In this document: positions 1-8,563 of the stretch, in pieces | Numbering within the stretch: position 1 is the first letter of the stretch | How the letters are laid out: each line of letters begins with the position of its first letter | Origin: Gemmatimonadota bacterium | Lineage (GTDB): Bacteria > Gemmatimonadota > Gemmatimonadetes > Gemmatimonadales > Gemmatimonadaceae | DNA: 64,000 nt | NCBI GenBank assembly: GCA_016712265.1 | Contig: JADJRJ010000031.1 | Coordinates: forward strand, 1,364,001 to 1,428,000 | Direction: 5' to 3' | Notes under the pieces: model-generated | What the model saw: the letters and a program-made list of their open reading frames with translations, nothing else | The model's database searches: none | What the model was told of the DNA's origin: nothing | Program-made: the position numbers and the translations under genes

Positions 1-841
1 CGCCAAGACCCTGATGATCCGGTCACTGGCCGAGGCGATGGAGTTGGAGTTCCGGCGCGTGCAGTTCACCCCGGACCTGGTGCCGAGCGACATCACCGGG
101 GCGGAGGTCCTGGACGAGGATGCGTCGGGCCACCGGCATTTCCGGTTTGTGAAGGGGCCGATCTTTGCGCATCTGGTCCTCGCGGACGAGGTGAACCGCG
201 CACCGCCACGCACCCAGTCGGCCCTGCTGGAGGCGATGCAGGAGCATCGCGTGACGGTGGCCGGGACCACGATGCCGTTGCCGGACCCGTTCTTCGTGCT
301 CGCCACGCAGAACCCGATCGAGCAGGAGGGGACCTATCCCTTGCCCGAAGCGCAGCTCGATCGCTTCCTGTTCGACATTCGCGTGGGGTATCCGAGTGCC
401 GCCGACGAGGTGGCGATCCTGCGGGCCACCACGGGGGGCGCGGAGATGCCCATCGCGCCGGTGATCCATGGCGATGACCTTCGCAGGTTGCAGCGACGGG
501 TCCGCGCGGTCGTCGCGCCCGAAGCGGCGCTCGAGTATGCGGCCGCCCTGGTGCGCGCGACCCGCCCGGAGGCTGGCGGACGGGGACCGGTGAAGCAATA
601 CGTGCGGTGGGGAGCCGGCCCGCGCGCCGGGCAGGCCCTGATCCTCGGCGCCAAGGCGCACGCGCTCCTGAATGACCGTGACGCGGTGTCCCCGGCGGAT
701 ATCCGGCGAGTCGCCCTGCCCGTGCTTCGGCACCGCATCCTGACAAACTATGCGGCACAGGCGGAGGGCGTGGAGGTGGCCCAGGTTGTGGACGCGGTGT
801 TGCGTGAGGTGCCCGAGCCGCGCAGCGGCATCACACCCTGA
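1..841 (+). CDS. MoxR-family AAA+ ATPase (5' truncated)
   Basis: AAA+ ATPase of the MoxR type, which acts as a chaperone-like remodeller paired with DUF58 and VWA proteins. The window opens inside the Walker A loop: the first in-frame residues read AKTLMIRSLAEAME, so the glycine-rich start of the P-loop lies upstream. Walker B is LVLADEVNRAP, sensor 1 is FVLATQNPIEQEGTYPLPEA, followed by QLDRFLFDIRVGYP with the arginine finger, and the C-terminal lid includes ADIRRVALPVLRHRI. It ends 18 bp before the DUF58 gene, the classic MoxR-DUF58 pairing. The real start is outside the window; an internal ATG at 14 is not the start. Confidence 0.93.
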   Translation, partial: AKTLMIRSLAEAMELEFRRVQFTPDLVPSDITGAEVLDEDASGHRHFRFVKGPIFAHLVLADEVNRAPPRTQSALLEAMQEHRVTVAGTTMPLPDPFFVLATQNPIEQEGTYPLPEAQLDRFLFDIRVGYPSAADEVAILRATTGGAEMPIAPVIHGDDLRRLQRRVRAVVAPEAALEYAAALVRATRPEAGGRGPVKQYVRWGAGPRAGQALILGAKAHALLNDRDAVSPADIRRVALPVLRHRILTNYAAQAEGVEVAQVVDAVLREVPEPRSGITP

Positions 842-859
842 CCGCGGCGGGGCCTCCGG

Positions 860-1720
860 ATGCGGGTTTCCCTCGATGCCCTCCAGTCGCTCGCCTGGCC
901 GGCGCGGCGCCTGGCGGTTGGGGGGCGGAGCGGCACCCAGCGGTCGACGCTGCGCGGGCGCGCTCCCGAACTGAGCGCCTATCGCGCCTATCGCGCCGGG
1001 GATGACGTGCGCGACATGGATTGGAAGCTGCTGGCCCGCAGCGACCGGTCCTGGATCCGGTTGTCGGAGGACCGGGCCATCCACCCCACCTGGTTCGTGC
1101 TCGATGCGACGGCGTCGATGGCGTTTCCGGTGGGGACCCTGGCGAAGTGGCGGGCGGTTTGTGCCCTCGCGGAGGGACTGGCGTTCCTGGCGCACAAGGT
1201 GGGCGATCCGGTGGGTGGCTCTGTGGTCGGTGGAGACCCTGGCGAGGGCGCCCTCATGCCGGTGAGCACCCGACGCGACATCGTGCCCACCTGGCGGGCG
1301 CTGCTCGATGGGGTGGTCCCGGGAGGCACCGCCCCGCTGGCCCCGGCCGTGGCATCAGCTCCCGTGCGCGGCCGCCTGGTCATCCTGTCAGACCTGTTGG
1401 GTGATGCGGCGGCGTGTCGCGATGCAGCCAATCGTTGGCTGGTGTCCGGGAGTGAGGTGATCGTGCTCCACGTCCTGTCGCAGGCGGAGTGGATGCCGGC
1501 CGGAGGCAGTGTGGTCGATCCGGAGGACGCGACTCGCGAGCGCGTGTTGGGCCCCGAGGGCATCCCGGCCTATGCGGCGGCGCTCGCGCAGTGGGTGCGC
1601 GACGAGGAGGACTGGTGGGTCGGTCGCGGGGCTGCCTTTCATCGGATTGTTGCGGAAGAGGACGTGATCGGTGCGATCCGTCGGGTGGTCGGTGGACCGC
1701 GCGCGGTGGGGGCTCGTTAG
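860..1720 (+). CDS. DUF58 domain-containing protein
   Basis: A 286-residue DUF58 protein, the usual partner of MoxR ATPases. The signature YRAYRAGDDVRDMDWKLLAR (about residues 36-55) matches the DUF58 motif YRxGDDxRxIDW. It is followed by a von Willebrand-like core with a MIDAS-type DATAS at the start of a strand (LDATASM). No signal peptide or membrane segment is evident, so it is probably cytoplasmic and bound to the membrane partners encoded next. The stop codon TAG lies in a GTTAGG motif, and the next gene begins 3 bp later, so the two are co-transcribed. Confidence 0.9.
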   Translation: MRVSLDALQSLAWPARRLAVGGRSGTQRSTLRGRAPELSAYRAYRAGDDVRDMDWKLLARSDRSWIRLSEDRAIHPTWFVLDATASMAFPVGTLAKWRAVCALAEGLAFLAHKVGDPVGGSVVGGDPGEGALMPVSTRRDIVPTWRALLDGVVPGGTAPLAPAVASAPVRGRLVILSDLLGDAAACRDAANRWLVSGSEVIVLHVLSQAEWMPAGGSVVDPEDATRERVLGPEGIPAYAAALAQWVRDEEDWWVGRGAAFHRIVAEEDVIGAIRRVVGGPRAVGAR

Positions 1721-1723
1721 GCG

Positions 1724-2938
1724 ATGTGGGCGTGGTGGCTGGCGGCCACGGCCGGGATCGTGGTCACCGGCGCCCATTGGTTGGCCTGGCGCCGGTCGTC
1801 GTCCGCCGTCCTCCCCACGGCGCGATTTGTGCCCGCCGGCGCGCGCCCCCAGCACGTACGACGCGTCGCCCTCGACGAGCCGCTGCTCTGGATGCTCCGG
1901 TTGCTGGTCGTTGGATGCCTGGGGGCCGCCGTGGCGCCGGGACTGTTTCAGCTGCCACGCTCGGGCCGTGCCAGCATCCTCCTCGTCGATGCCACGCGCG
2001 CCGTGGGGTCGGCGAGCGAACGTACCGACTCCGTGACCGCTCGACTGGCCAGCAGGTCGCGTGTTGAGCTGATCGCCTTCGATAGCGGCGTCCGTGCGCT
2101 GGCCATGAGCGACCTCGCGTCGCTCCCGCGATCCGACGTGGCGGGCGCGCTCGATGTCGCGCTGGTGCGCGCCGCGCGCCGGGCCACCGAGCTCCTGACG
2201 CGTGTGCGTGAGGTCGAGATTGCCGTGGTGTCGCCAGTGGTGGAGGAGGAGTGGACACCCGCGATCCCGGAGATCGTGCGTGCAGCCGGTGTCCCGGTGC
2301 GCTGGGTACGACTCGCGCCGGCGAGCGACGGCGCGCCGACGGATGACCCGCGCGGTTTCGGCCGGGTGCCAGCCCTGATGACCGCGCCCGTCGCGGCGGT
2401 GATGAACGCTGTTGGACGCCTCCCCGCTGGGGCCCGCCTCGCCGCCGTGCCGTATACCTCGGACGATTCCGCCTTCGCGGCGGGGGGGGGCGTGGTGGTG
2501 TCGTTCCCCGAGCCGCAGGACGCCGCCCCGGTGCGTGCCATCCTGGCCGGTGGGGCTGGGGCGATCGGTCCCTGGGGACTGGCACCGGTCAGCGGGGGAA
2601 CGCCGGTGGCCTGGTGGGACGATGGCACCGTGGCCGCGGCGCAGACGACCATTGGTCGTGGCTGCTTTCGAACGGTAGGTGTCCGGGTGCCAGTGCGTGG
2701 CGACGATGCCCTTCGCCCATCGATGGCCGCCGTCGTGCGCCATCTCGTCCAACCCTGCGCCACGGCTCGGCTGACCCCGGTTCCGGCCGCGCGCCTCGTG
2801 GGGGATGCTGCCCCGCCGGGGCCGAAGGCCGCAGCGTCGGATGGCACGGCCCACCGACGGTGGTGGCTTGCGCTCGCGCTGGTGTTGCTCGCCGTCGAGT
2901 GGGGTGTGCGGGTGCGCCGCGCGCGGATGGTGTCATGA
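1724..2938 (+). CDS. BatA-like N-terminal membrane domain protein
   Basis: A 404-residue membrane protein. The first ~75 residues (MWAWWLAATAGIVVTGAHWL, then a second hydrophobic stretch around LLWMLRLLVVGCLGAAVAPG) form the double-transmembrane BatA/aerotolerance-type N-terminal domain. The middle holds a VWA-like or DUF-type soluble part, and one more transmembrane helix lies near the C-terminus (WWLALALVLLAVEWGVRV). In bacteroidete and gemmatimonadote loci such proteins follow MoxR and DUF58. Its stop overlaps the next start (ATGA at 2935-2938), indicating translational coupling. The exact cellular role of the Bat/MoxR systems is not settled; envelope maturation or stress tolerance is inferred. 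Confidence 0.82.
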   Translation: MWAWWLAATAGIVVTGAHWLAWRRSSSAVLPTARFVPAGARPQHVRRVALDEPLLWMLRLLVVGCLGAAVAPGLFQLPRSGRASILLVDATRAVGSASERTDSVTARLASRSRVELIAFDSGVRALAMSDLASLPRSDVAGALDVALVRAARRATELLTRVREVEIAVVSPVVEEEWTPAIPEIVRAAGVPVRWVRLAPASDGAPTDDPRGFGRVPALMTAPVAAVMNAVGRLPAGARLAAVPYTSDDSAFAAGGGVVVSFPEPQDAAPVRAILAGGAGAIGPWGLAPVSGGTPVAWWDDGTVAAAQTTIGRGCFRTVGVRVPVRGDDALRPSMAAVVRHLVQPCATARLTPVPAARLVGDAAPPGPKAAASDGTAHRRWWLALALVLLAVEWGVRVRRARMVS

Positions 2939-4923
2939 CGACCGCCGTGCTCGTCGCTCGCTGGAGGTCGCGCCTCGCCGGGATCGGCGTGGTGTCCGCG
3001 CTGCTGTACGGAGTTGGGGCGCTCGCGGTGACGCTCCGGGCCGCCGGATGGCTGGGGGGAAGTCGCGCGCAGGGTTGGGCGCTCGCCGCGATGGTCGGGT
3101 TGGCTGTGACGGTGTGGCGTGGATGGAGGGCCGGGCTCGGGCGATTGGACCCGCAGCGGGTGGGGCTCTGGTTGGAGGAGCGCGAACCCACCCTCCACTA
3201 CGCCGTGCTCGGGGCGTTGGCCGGGTCCGCCGTGTGCGATGCGCGCGTTCATCGCTCGCCCGTCGGCACCGCGGCATGGCGCTGGGCCGGTCGCGCATTG
3301 CTGCGCGCGTTTGGTGCGGCCGGGCTGGGGGTGGCGAGCTACGCAGGGACGCCGACTCGTGCGCCGGACGTGGGACCTAACGCCCAGCGGCTCCGCGTCC
3401 CCGAGGGCGTCACGTCGCTCGGTGCCGTGCGGGTGCGCGTCGTGCCACCGGCGTACGCGCGACGGCCGGCGGAAGAGTTCACGGCACCGGACGTCCTGCA
3501 TCCCCTCGTTGGCAGCCGCCTTGAGCTGTCGGGTGAGGGGCCAGCGCCCGGGGTCCGTGCCGACACGCAGGCCGTGGCGGCGACGCGGCGCGGGACCGGA
3601 TGGGTCGCGTCGTACATCGCGGATACGCTCCCGGCCCTCGTCACCGTCAGCCGGGATGGTGACGCGTTCCTCCTGGCGGTGGACCCCGTGCGCGACGCGC
3701 TGCCGCAGGTGGCCCTGGAGCTTCCGGCTCGCGACACGGTGGTACGCGCCGTACCCGCGTCCCTCGCGGTGCGCGCCACGTTTCAGGATGACCTGCGGCT
3801 CGACAGCACGCGGTTCGAGTACATCGTGACGTCGGGCGACGGGGAGCGCTTCACTTTTCGGCGGGGTGAGCTCGACGCCCAAGCCGAGCAGGGGCCGCGC
3901 GCGATGCGCACCATGCGGTGGGACCTTGCGGCGCTCGCGCTGTTGCCGGGCGACGTGGTTCACCTGCGCGCGCTGGCGCGCGATAGCCGTGGTCAGGAAG
4001 GCGCATCCGATACGCGTGCCCTGCGCGTGGCGCGCCCCGGCGAGGCGGACTCGCTGGCGGTGGATGCGGCGCCCCCGCCTGAGGTCGAAGCGTCCGTGTT
4101 GAGCCAGCGCATGTTGATCAACCTGGCGGAGGCGCTGGTGAGACGGGAACGTGGGATGGCGCCGTCCGCGCTGCGCACCGAGTCTGTGCGGATCGGGCGG
4201 GACCAGGCGCGGCTGCGTCGCCAGGTGAGTGACCTGATCTTTGCCCGCCTCGGTGATGATCCGGCGGGCGAGCATTTTCACGGCGACGGGCACGAGCACG
4301 GGGCGGAACCTACCCTGCGGCGTGCGCTCACCCCCGAGGAGCTCCTCCAGGCTGCGGACCGAGCCACGGGCGCCCGTGGTGCGCTCGTGGAGGCCGCGCA
4401 TGACGAGGCGCCCCTCGTGGCGGTGAGTCGGCCGTTGCTGGAGGCGTACAACGCCATGTGGGACGCCGGGCGCGAACTGGAGTCGGGGGCCCCGCGCGCG
4501 GCGTTGCCCTCTATGTATGCCGCGTTGGCGGCGATCCAGAAGGCACGCGCAGCGGAGCGTTTGTACCTGCGAGGGGCGACGCGGGCTGTGGTGGTCGACC
4601 TTGCACGCGTGCGACTCGCCGGCCGCGACCGCGGCCTCGATCATGTGCGTGAGGCCCAGGCACCGCTGGCGCCTCCTGGCCAGGCGCTCTGGCAGCGCGT
4701 CGTTGGCGCCGTGGCTCGCCCAGGGGCCGGTGAGGCCGTGGACTCGCTCCTGGTGCTCCGCGTGGCTTCGGCTGGAAACGCCCCCGTGGCGGCCGCGTTG
4801 GACTCCCTGGTGGCGGGGATACGCGCCGGTCGGGACGTGACCATGGCCGTGGTGGTGGTGCGGGAGCGGTTGGGCGGTGCCGGTGCCGCGCGTCCACCCA
4901 CGGGGTGGCGGCCCATCCCATGA
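2935..4923 (+). CDS. Large membrane-anchored protein of the MoxR/Bat locus (DUF4175-like)
   Basis: 662 residues when started at the ATG that overlaps the previous stop (2935); a longer reading frame runs upstream but would overlap the BatA-like gene by 300 bp. Two hydrophobic segments lie near the N-terminus (VVSALLYGVGALAVTL and WALAAMVGLAVTVWRG). The middle contains repeated beta-rich stretches such as VRVRVVPPAYARRPAEEF, typical of DUF4175-like proteins in Bat loci. The C-terminal third is helical with a histidine-rich patch (HFHGDGHEHGAE). It is followed by another ATGA overlap. Function is unknown; a scaffold for the MoxR/DUF58 complex at the membrane is a guess from context. Confidence 0.75.
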   Translation: MTTAVLVARWRSRLAGIGVVSALLYGVGALAVTLRAAGWLGGSRAQGWALAAMVGLAVTVWRGWRAGLGRLDPQRVGLWLEEREPTLHYAVLGALAGSAVCDARVHRSPVGTAAWRWAGRALLRAFGAAGLGVASYAGTPTRAPDVGPNAQRLRVPEGVTSLGAVRVRVVPPAYARRPAEEFTAPDVLHPLVGSRLELSGEGPAPGVRADTQAVAATRRGTGWVASYIADTLPALVTVSRDGDAFLLAVDPVRDALPQVALELPARDTVVRAVPASLAVRATFQDDLRLDSTRFEYIVTSGDGERFTFRRGELDAQAEQGPRAMRTMRWDLAALALLPGDVVHLRALARDSRGQEGASDTRALRVARPGEADSLAVDAAPPPEVEASVLSQRMLINLAEALVRRERGMAPSALRTESVRIGRDQARLRRQVSDLIFARLGDDPAGEHFHGDGHEHGAEPTLRRALTPEELLQAADRATGARGALVEAAHDEAPLVAVSRPLLEAYNAMWDAGRELESGAPRAALPSMYAALAAIQKARAAERLYLRGATRAVVVDLARVRLAGRDRGLDHVREAQAPLAPPGQALWQRVVGAVARPGAGEAVDSLLVLRVASAGNAPVAAALDSLVAGIRAGRDVTMAVVVVRERLGGAGAARPPTGWRPIP

Positions 4924-5531
4924 GCGTCTTCACCTTTGTCACCCTGCAGTACGACTCGGGCGATTGGGATAGCGCGCCCCTCGTGGCAGCCAACGTCATC
5001 GACTCGCTCGCCCGGTACACCAGCCTCGAGGTGGCGCCCGCGGGTCGCGTCGTGGCGTTGGGCTCGCCCGAGCTGCTCTCGTATCCCTTCGCCTTCCTCA
5101 CCGGGCACCTCCCGGTGCGGTTCACCGCGCAGGAGCGGGCCGGACTGCGGACCTGGCTGGATCGCGGAGGCTTCCTCTTTGTCGACGACCACAACCACGA
5201 CGTGGACGGGATGTTCCACCGGACCGCGATTGAGGAGCTGACGACGGTGGTTGGCCCGTTACCGAAGCTTCCCCCAAACCACTCGCTGTATCGGGCGCAC
5301 TTCCCGTGGCCGGACGGCCCGCCGAATACCAGCCACGAGCTCAATGGGTGGGGGGACAACCTCGTGCACGACTACCTGCGGGGGGCATCGCGTGGCGGAC
5401 GGCTCGTGGTGTGCTACAGCAACAAGGACTACAGCTCCGAGTGGAATTTCCACCCGGACAACAAGCGCTTCTACGCCATAGACAACACGCGGTTTGCTGT
5501 GAACCTGGTGGTGTATGCCCTCACGCATTGA
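4920..5531 (+). CDS. DUF4159 domain-containing protein
   Basis: 203 residues from the ATG at 4920, which overlaps the preceding stop (ATGA). DUF4159 features are visible: an early FTFVTLQYDSGDWDSAPLVA, a strand-loop LDRGGFLFVDDHNHDVDG, and the late NKDYSSEWNFHPDNKRFYA / RFAVNLVVYALTH ending. These resemble a flavodoxin-like or GATase-like fold that accompanies MoxR, DUF58 and BatA genes. No transmembrane segment is obvious. It overlaps the next gene by 17 bp. Biochemical function is not known; family assignment is good, role is inferred from the operon. Confidence 0.85.
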   Translation: MSVFTFVTLQYDSGDWDSAPLVAANVIDSLARYTSLEVAPAGRVVALGSPELLSYPFAFLTGHLPVRFTAQERAGLRTWLDRGGFLFVDDHNHDVDGMFHRTAIEELTTVVGPLPKLPPNHSLYRAHFPWPDGPPNTSHELNGWGDNLVHDYLRGASRGGRLVVCYSNKDYSSEWNFHPDNKRFYAIDNTRFAVNLVVYALTH

Positions 5532-6774
5532 GCGTCGCTGGCTGGAGCGTTTGGCGCTCGGCACGGCGCTGTTGGCGATCACCCTCCTCGCGTTCAGCGG
5601 TCCGGAGGGGCAAACCACGACGGTGCGCGACGAGGCGCTGACGGATGCGCTGTCGGCGGCGACCCGTCATGCAGTGCCAGGGCTTGACCTGGAGCTGGAC
5701 GCGATCCCCGGGCCCGCCGAACGGGCCTGGGCGGTGGCCGTGCGTGGTGCAGGGACCCAGGTGCGCTGGAGCACGCGCCGCGCGGTGTCCCCGTGGGCGA
5801 TCGTCCTCGACCCGTTGGGTACCCCGGGTGGCGGCTTCACCTGGCGGGCCCTCGCCCCGCCCGGGGCCACGGTGCGTGACGCGGCGGGCGAGGTGTGGCG
5901 GGCCGCGGAGGCGGGGGCCGCGGAGGCGACGGTCCTGTCGGCTTCCGGGGTGGCGCTGGTCACTCCACACGGGACGGCACGACCCCAGTCCTTCGCCCCA
6001 ACTCCCATGAAGCGCGTCAGGGTTGCGGGGCGTGCGGGCTGGGAGGCGCGATTTGTGGCTGAGGCGCTTCGCGCGGCTGGTTGGGACGTGGAAGCTGAAT
6101 TCACGGTTACGTTGTCGCCCGCGCCCGTTGGGGTTCGCACCCCCGGGGCTCGTGCCGGACTCGACACCGCGACCCATGCGGCCGTCGTCCTGGTTGGCCG
6201 GGATGCGGTCGCCCCTCCGCGCCTCAGCGAGTTCGTTCGCGGCGGGGGTGGCCTCATCCTGGTCGGTGACGCCGTTCAGCACCTGGCGACGACCGCCATC
6301 GCGCCGGCCTCGGTGCTTGGCGTCGCTCAGCCTGTGCCCGGAACACTGGCCACGGCGCTGCCACGGCGCGCCCTGGGGGGCTGGCGACTGCGGCCCCGAT
6401 CCGACGCAGTGGTGATCGAGCGTCGTGGGGACGACGCGATGGTGGTCGCCAGGCGCGAGGCGCTGGGTCGGGTCGTGGCGGTGGGGTATGACGAGACGTG
6501 GCGCTGGCAACTCGAAGGACCGGAAGGGAGCGCCGCCCGCTATGCGGCCTGGTGGTCCGCGCTGGTGGGCTCGGTGAGTCGCGTGGCCGGAGCGCCGCTC
6601 GCGCCTGGCGGCGACCCCGTACCCCTGGCGGCGTGGACCGCCGCGTTAGGTGCCGCCGCTCCGGGGCCAGGGACGCCTGTCCTTGCCCGTCTCGATGAGC
6701 GGTGGTTGCTTGCCATGGCGCTGCTGTCCCTCGCGGTGGCGTGGCTCTCGCGGCGCTTGCGCGGACTCCCATGA
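5515..6774 (+). CDS. Membrane protein with GATase-like domain, MoxR/Bat operon
   Basis: A 419-residue protein not matched to a named family with certainty. It has an N-terminal membrane segment (LALGTALLAITLLAFSG), an extracytoplasmic middle, and a C-terminal helix (WLLAMALLSLAVAWLSRRL). Around residues 160-270 a Rossmann-like or class-I-GATase-like region is suggested by RVAGRAGWEARFVAEALRAA, AAVVLVGRDAV and FVRGGGGLILVGDAV. Similar proteins with an amidotransferase-like fold and VWA-type neighbours occur in Bat-type loci. It overlaps the DUF4159 gene by 17 bp, and its stop overlaps the start of the deacetylase-family gene (ATGA), so the whole block is probably one transcript. Confidence 0.72.
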   Translation: MPSRIERRWLERLALGTALLAITLLAFSGPEGQTTTVRDEALTDALSAATRHAVPGLDLELDAIPGPAERAWAVAVRGAGTQVRWSTRRAVSPWAIVLDPLGTPGGGFTWRALAPPGATVRDAAGEVWRAAEAGAAEATVLSASGVALVTPHGTARPQSFAPTPMKRVRVAGRAGWEARFVAEALRAAGWDVEAEFTVTLSPAPVGVRTPGARAGLDTATHAAVVLVGRDAVAPPRLSEFVRGGGGLILVGDAVQHLATTAIAPASVLGVAQPVPGTLATALPRRALGGWRLRPRSDAVVIERRGDDAMVVARREALGRVVAVGYDETWRWQLEGPEGSAARYAAWWSALVGSVSRVAGAPLAPGGDPVPLAAWTAALGAAAPGPGTPVLARLDERWLLAMALLSLAVAWLSRRLRGLP

Positions 6775-7706
6775 CCCTGGCCTTCATTTCACATCCGGAC
6801 GGCGGACGACACGATACCGGGTGGAATCACCCGGAGCATGTCGGTCGCCTGCGGGCCATCCCGCGGGCCTTGAAGCACGACGTGGAGCTGTTCCAGGCGC
6901 TGCTGCACCACGAGCCACGGCATGCCACCCCGGACGAGCTGGCCCTCGCGCACGATTCCGGGTACGTCGAGGCGGTGCGCCGCCACGTGGCAGCGGGCGG
7001 CGGCCGCCTGGATGCGGATACGGTGACGTCCGAGGGCTCGTGGGACGCGGCGCGTGCCGCGACCGGAGCCGTTCTCGACGGCGTCGACATGGCGCTCGAC
7101 GGGCGGGCCGAACGAGCCTTCTGCGCTGTCCGTCCACCGGGCCACCATGCCCTGCGCGATCGCGCGATGGGTTTTTGCCTCTTCGGGAGCGTGGCCATTG
7201 GCGCCAGGTACGCGCTGGCCGCGTCGGGGGCGGAGCGGGTTCTGATCATCGATTGGGATGTCCACCATGGCAATGGCACCGAGGCTCTGGTACGCGATGA
7301 GTCGCGGATTCGCTTTGTCTCGATGCATCAGTATCCCTGGTACCCGGGGACTGGCGACGCGAGCGACGTGGGGCCGCACCGGACCCTGTTCAATGTTCCC
7401 ATGGCCGCGGGGTTGGCGCCGCAGGCCTATGTGGATGCCCTGCTGGGTGGGATCGACCGGGCGACCACGCGCTGGACCCCCGACCTGGTCTTGATCTCGG
7501 CCGGGTTCGATTCCTTGCGCGGCGATCCGCTCGGCGGCTTCACCCTGGAGATGGAGCACGTCGACCTGCTGACGCGCGAGGTGGCGTCGCGCGCGGCGTT
7601 GTGGTGTGGCGGCCGGGTGGTCAGCGTCCTGGAGGGCGGGTACGATCCCACGCGGCTGGGCGAGGCGTCGGTGGTGCACATGCGCGCCTTGGCGGGACTC
7701 GGGTGA
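6771..7706 (+). CDS. Histone deacetylase family protein (AcuC/HDAC-like amidohydrolase)
   Basis: 311 residues from ATG 6771, which overlaps the previous stop; the longer frame starting at 6702 is rejected because the family N-terminus (AFISHPDGGRHDTGWNHPEH) begins here. Class-II-like HDAC motifs are all present: VRPPGHHALRDRAMGFC (tandem active-site His), IIDWDVHHGNGTEALV (zinc-binding Asp and His), FVSMHQYPWYPGTG, ISAGFDSLRGDPLGGF (second zinc Asp) and LEGGYDP. It is expected to be a zinc-dependent deacetylase acting on acetylated lysine, polyamines or small acylamides. Its tight coupling to a MoxR/Bat operon is unusual and gives no clear substrate. Confidence 0.93.
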   Translation: MTLAFISHPDGGRHDTGWNHPEHVGRLRAIPRALKHDVELFQALLHHEPRHATPDELALAHDSGYVEAVRRHVAAGGGRLDADTVTSEGSWDAARAATGAVLDGVDMALDGRAERAFCAVRPPGHHALRDRAMGFCLFGSVAIGARYALAASGAERVLIIDWDVHHGNGTEALVRDESRIRFVSMHQYPWYPGTGDASDVGPHRTLFNVPMAAGLAPQAYVDALLGGIDRATTRWTPDLVLISAGFDSLRGDPLGGFTLEMEHVDLLTREVASRAALWCGGRVVSVLEGGYDPTRLGEASVVHMRALAGLG

Positions 7707-7918
7707 GACGGTGGCATCATGGCCAATCCCCGGATCGTTACGCCCCCGGAACGTGCGGTAAGTCCTTGTGAATACAGGGGGATCTGGCGAGGTTCGCGCG
7801 TGACGCGGGACACGGGGTTGGTCGTCCAACGAGTACCGTCCGATACCTCCAGTTTGCGGGGCCGCGACGGGGGCGGCGGGGGTCTGGGACCGCAGGACAT
7901 CGGCGACAGCGGAGCAAC

Positions 7919-8560
7919 GTGATTCGGACACGCAGCGGGCGTCAGGGAGCGGTGGGCAGCGAGTCGCTGCTCCTGTTTGGTCTCGTCCTCGATGACGGGA
8001 CGTCGGCGACGCGCGCCGATGGGATTGAGTCGATGGTGCTGCGCGAGCTGGTCGCCTTGGTGCAGCGCGTCCCGGCGCGTCGCGTCGATCCGTCGACCCA
8101 GGCCATCACCGAGTATCGCGGGATTGTGGAGGGGGTCCAGCGCGACCGGAGCATCCTGCCCGCGCCGTTTGGCACCGTGTTCCGCACGCGTGAGGCCCTG
8201 GTGCGCTGGCTCGAACTCCACTACGTCACCCTGCGCGAAGGCGTGGCGTTTGTGCAGGGTCGGCAGGCGGCCCGCCTCCTGCTCGCTGCGTTGCCCAACA
8301 CCTCGACGCCCGACTACGAGGCGACGGTCTTCGAGTCGATGAAATTCCTCAAGCGGCACGCCGTGGCGAGTGTCGTGCTGCCTGACGAGTCCGATGGTCG
8401 TCCGCGCACGACGGAGGCGGCGTTCCTAGTGGAGCGCGACAAGTGGGGCACCTTTGCCGACGCCGTCCGCGACGAGCAGGAGCGCGTGGGCGGGGTGACG
8501 ATCGAGCAGAGCGGACCCTGGCCGGCGTACGACTTCGTTCGCCTGCAGTTCGGGAGCTGA
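7919..8560 (+). CDS. GvpL/GvpF-family gas-vesicle-like protein
   Basis: 213 residues from a GTG start, preceded by GGAGCAAC. Residues around 10-20 (SLLLFGLVLDD) resemble the opening strand of GvpF/GvpL. The region EYRGIVEGVQRDRSILPAPF then GTVFRTREALVRWLE matches the family hallmark of a short helix followed by LPxxFGTVFxxEEAV. The C-terminus (AAFLVERDKWGTFADAVRDE, then GPWPAYDFVRLQF) matches the second ferredoxin-like domain ending in TGPWPPYSFV. No GvpA, GvpN or GvpK is encoded in the window, so this is an orphan member; a gas vesicle role cannot be assumed. The kinase gene follows 3 bp downstream. Confidence 0.78.
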   Translation: MIRTRSGRQGAVGSESLLLFGLVLDDGTSATRADGIESMVLRELVALVQRVPARRVDPSTQAITEYRGIVEGVQRDRSILPAPFGTVFRTREALVRWLELHYVTLREGVAFVQGRQAARLLLAALPNTSTPDYEATVFESMKFLKRHAVASVVLPDESDGRPRTTEAAFLVERDKWGTFADAVRDEQERVGGVTIEQSGPWPAYDFVRLQFGS

Positions 8561-8563
8561 GCC

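Noticed and set aside
1388..2854. 488-codon open frame on the minus strand
   Set aside because: Same reason: antisense to the DUF58 and BatA-like genes, with low-complexity Arg/His-rich product.
1948..4644. An 898-codon open frame on the minus strand
   Set aside because: It lies opposite the BatA-like and large membrane genes, which have clear family motifs; its translation is Arg/His/Pro-rich, a typical shadow in GC-rich DNA.
7719..7922. Possible 67-residue gene in the gap after the HDAC-type gene
   Set aside because: No family, Gly-rich end, and it overlaps the start of the GvpL/F-like gene. The gap is short and more likely holds a promoter.
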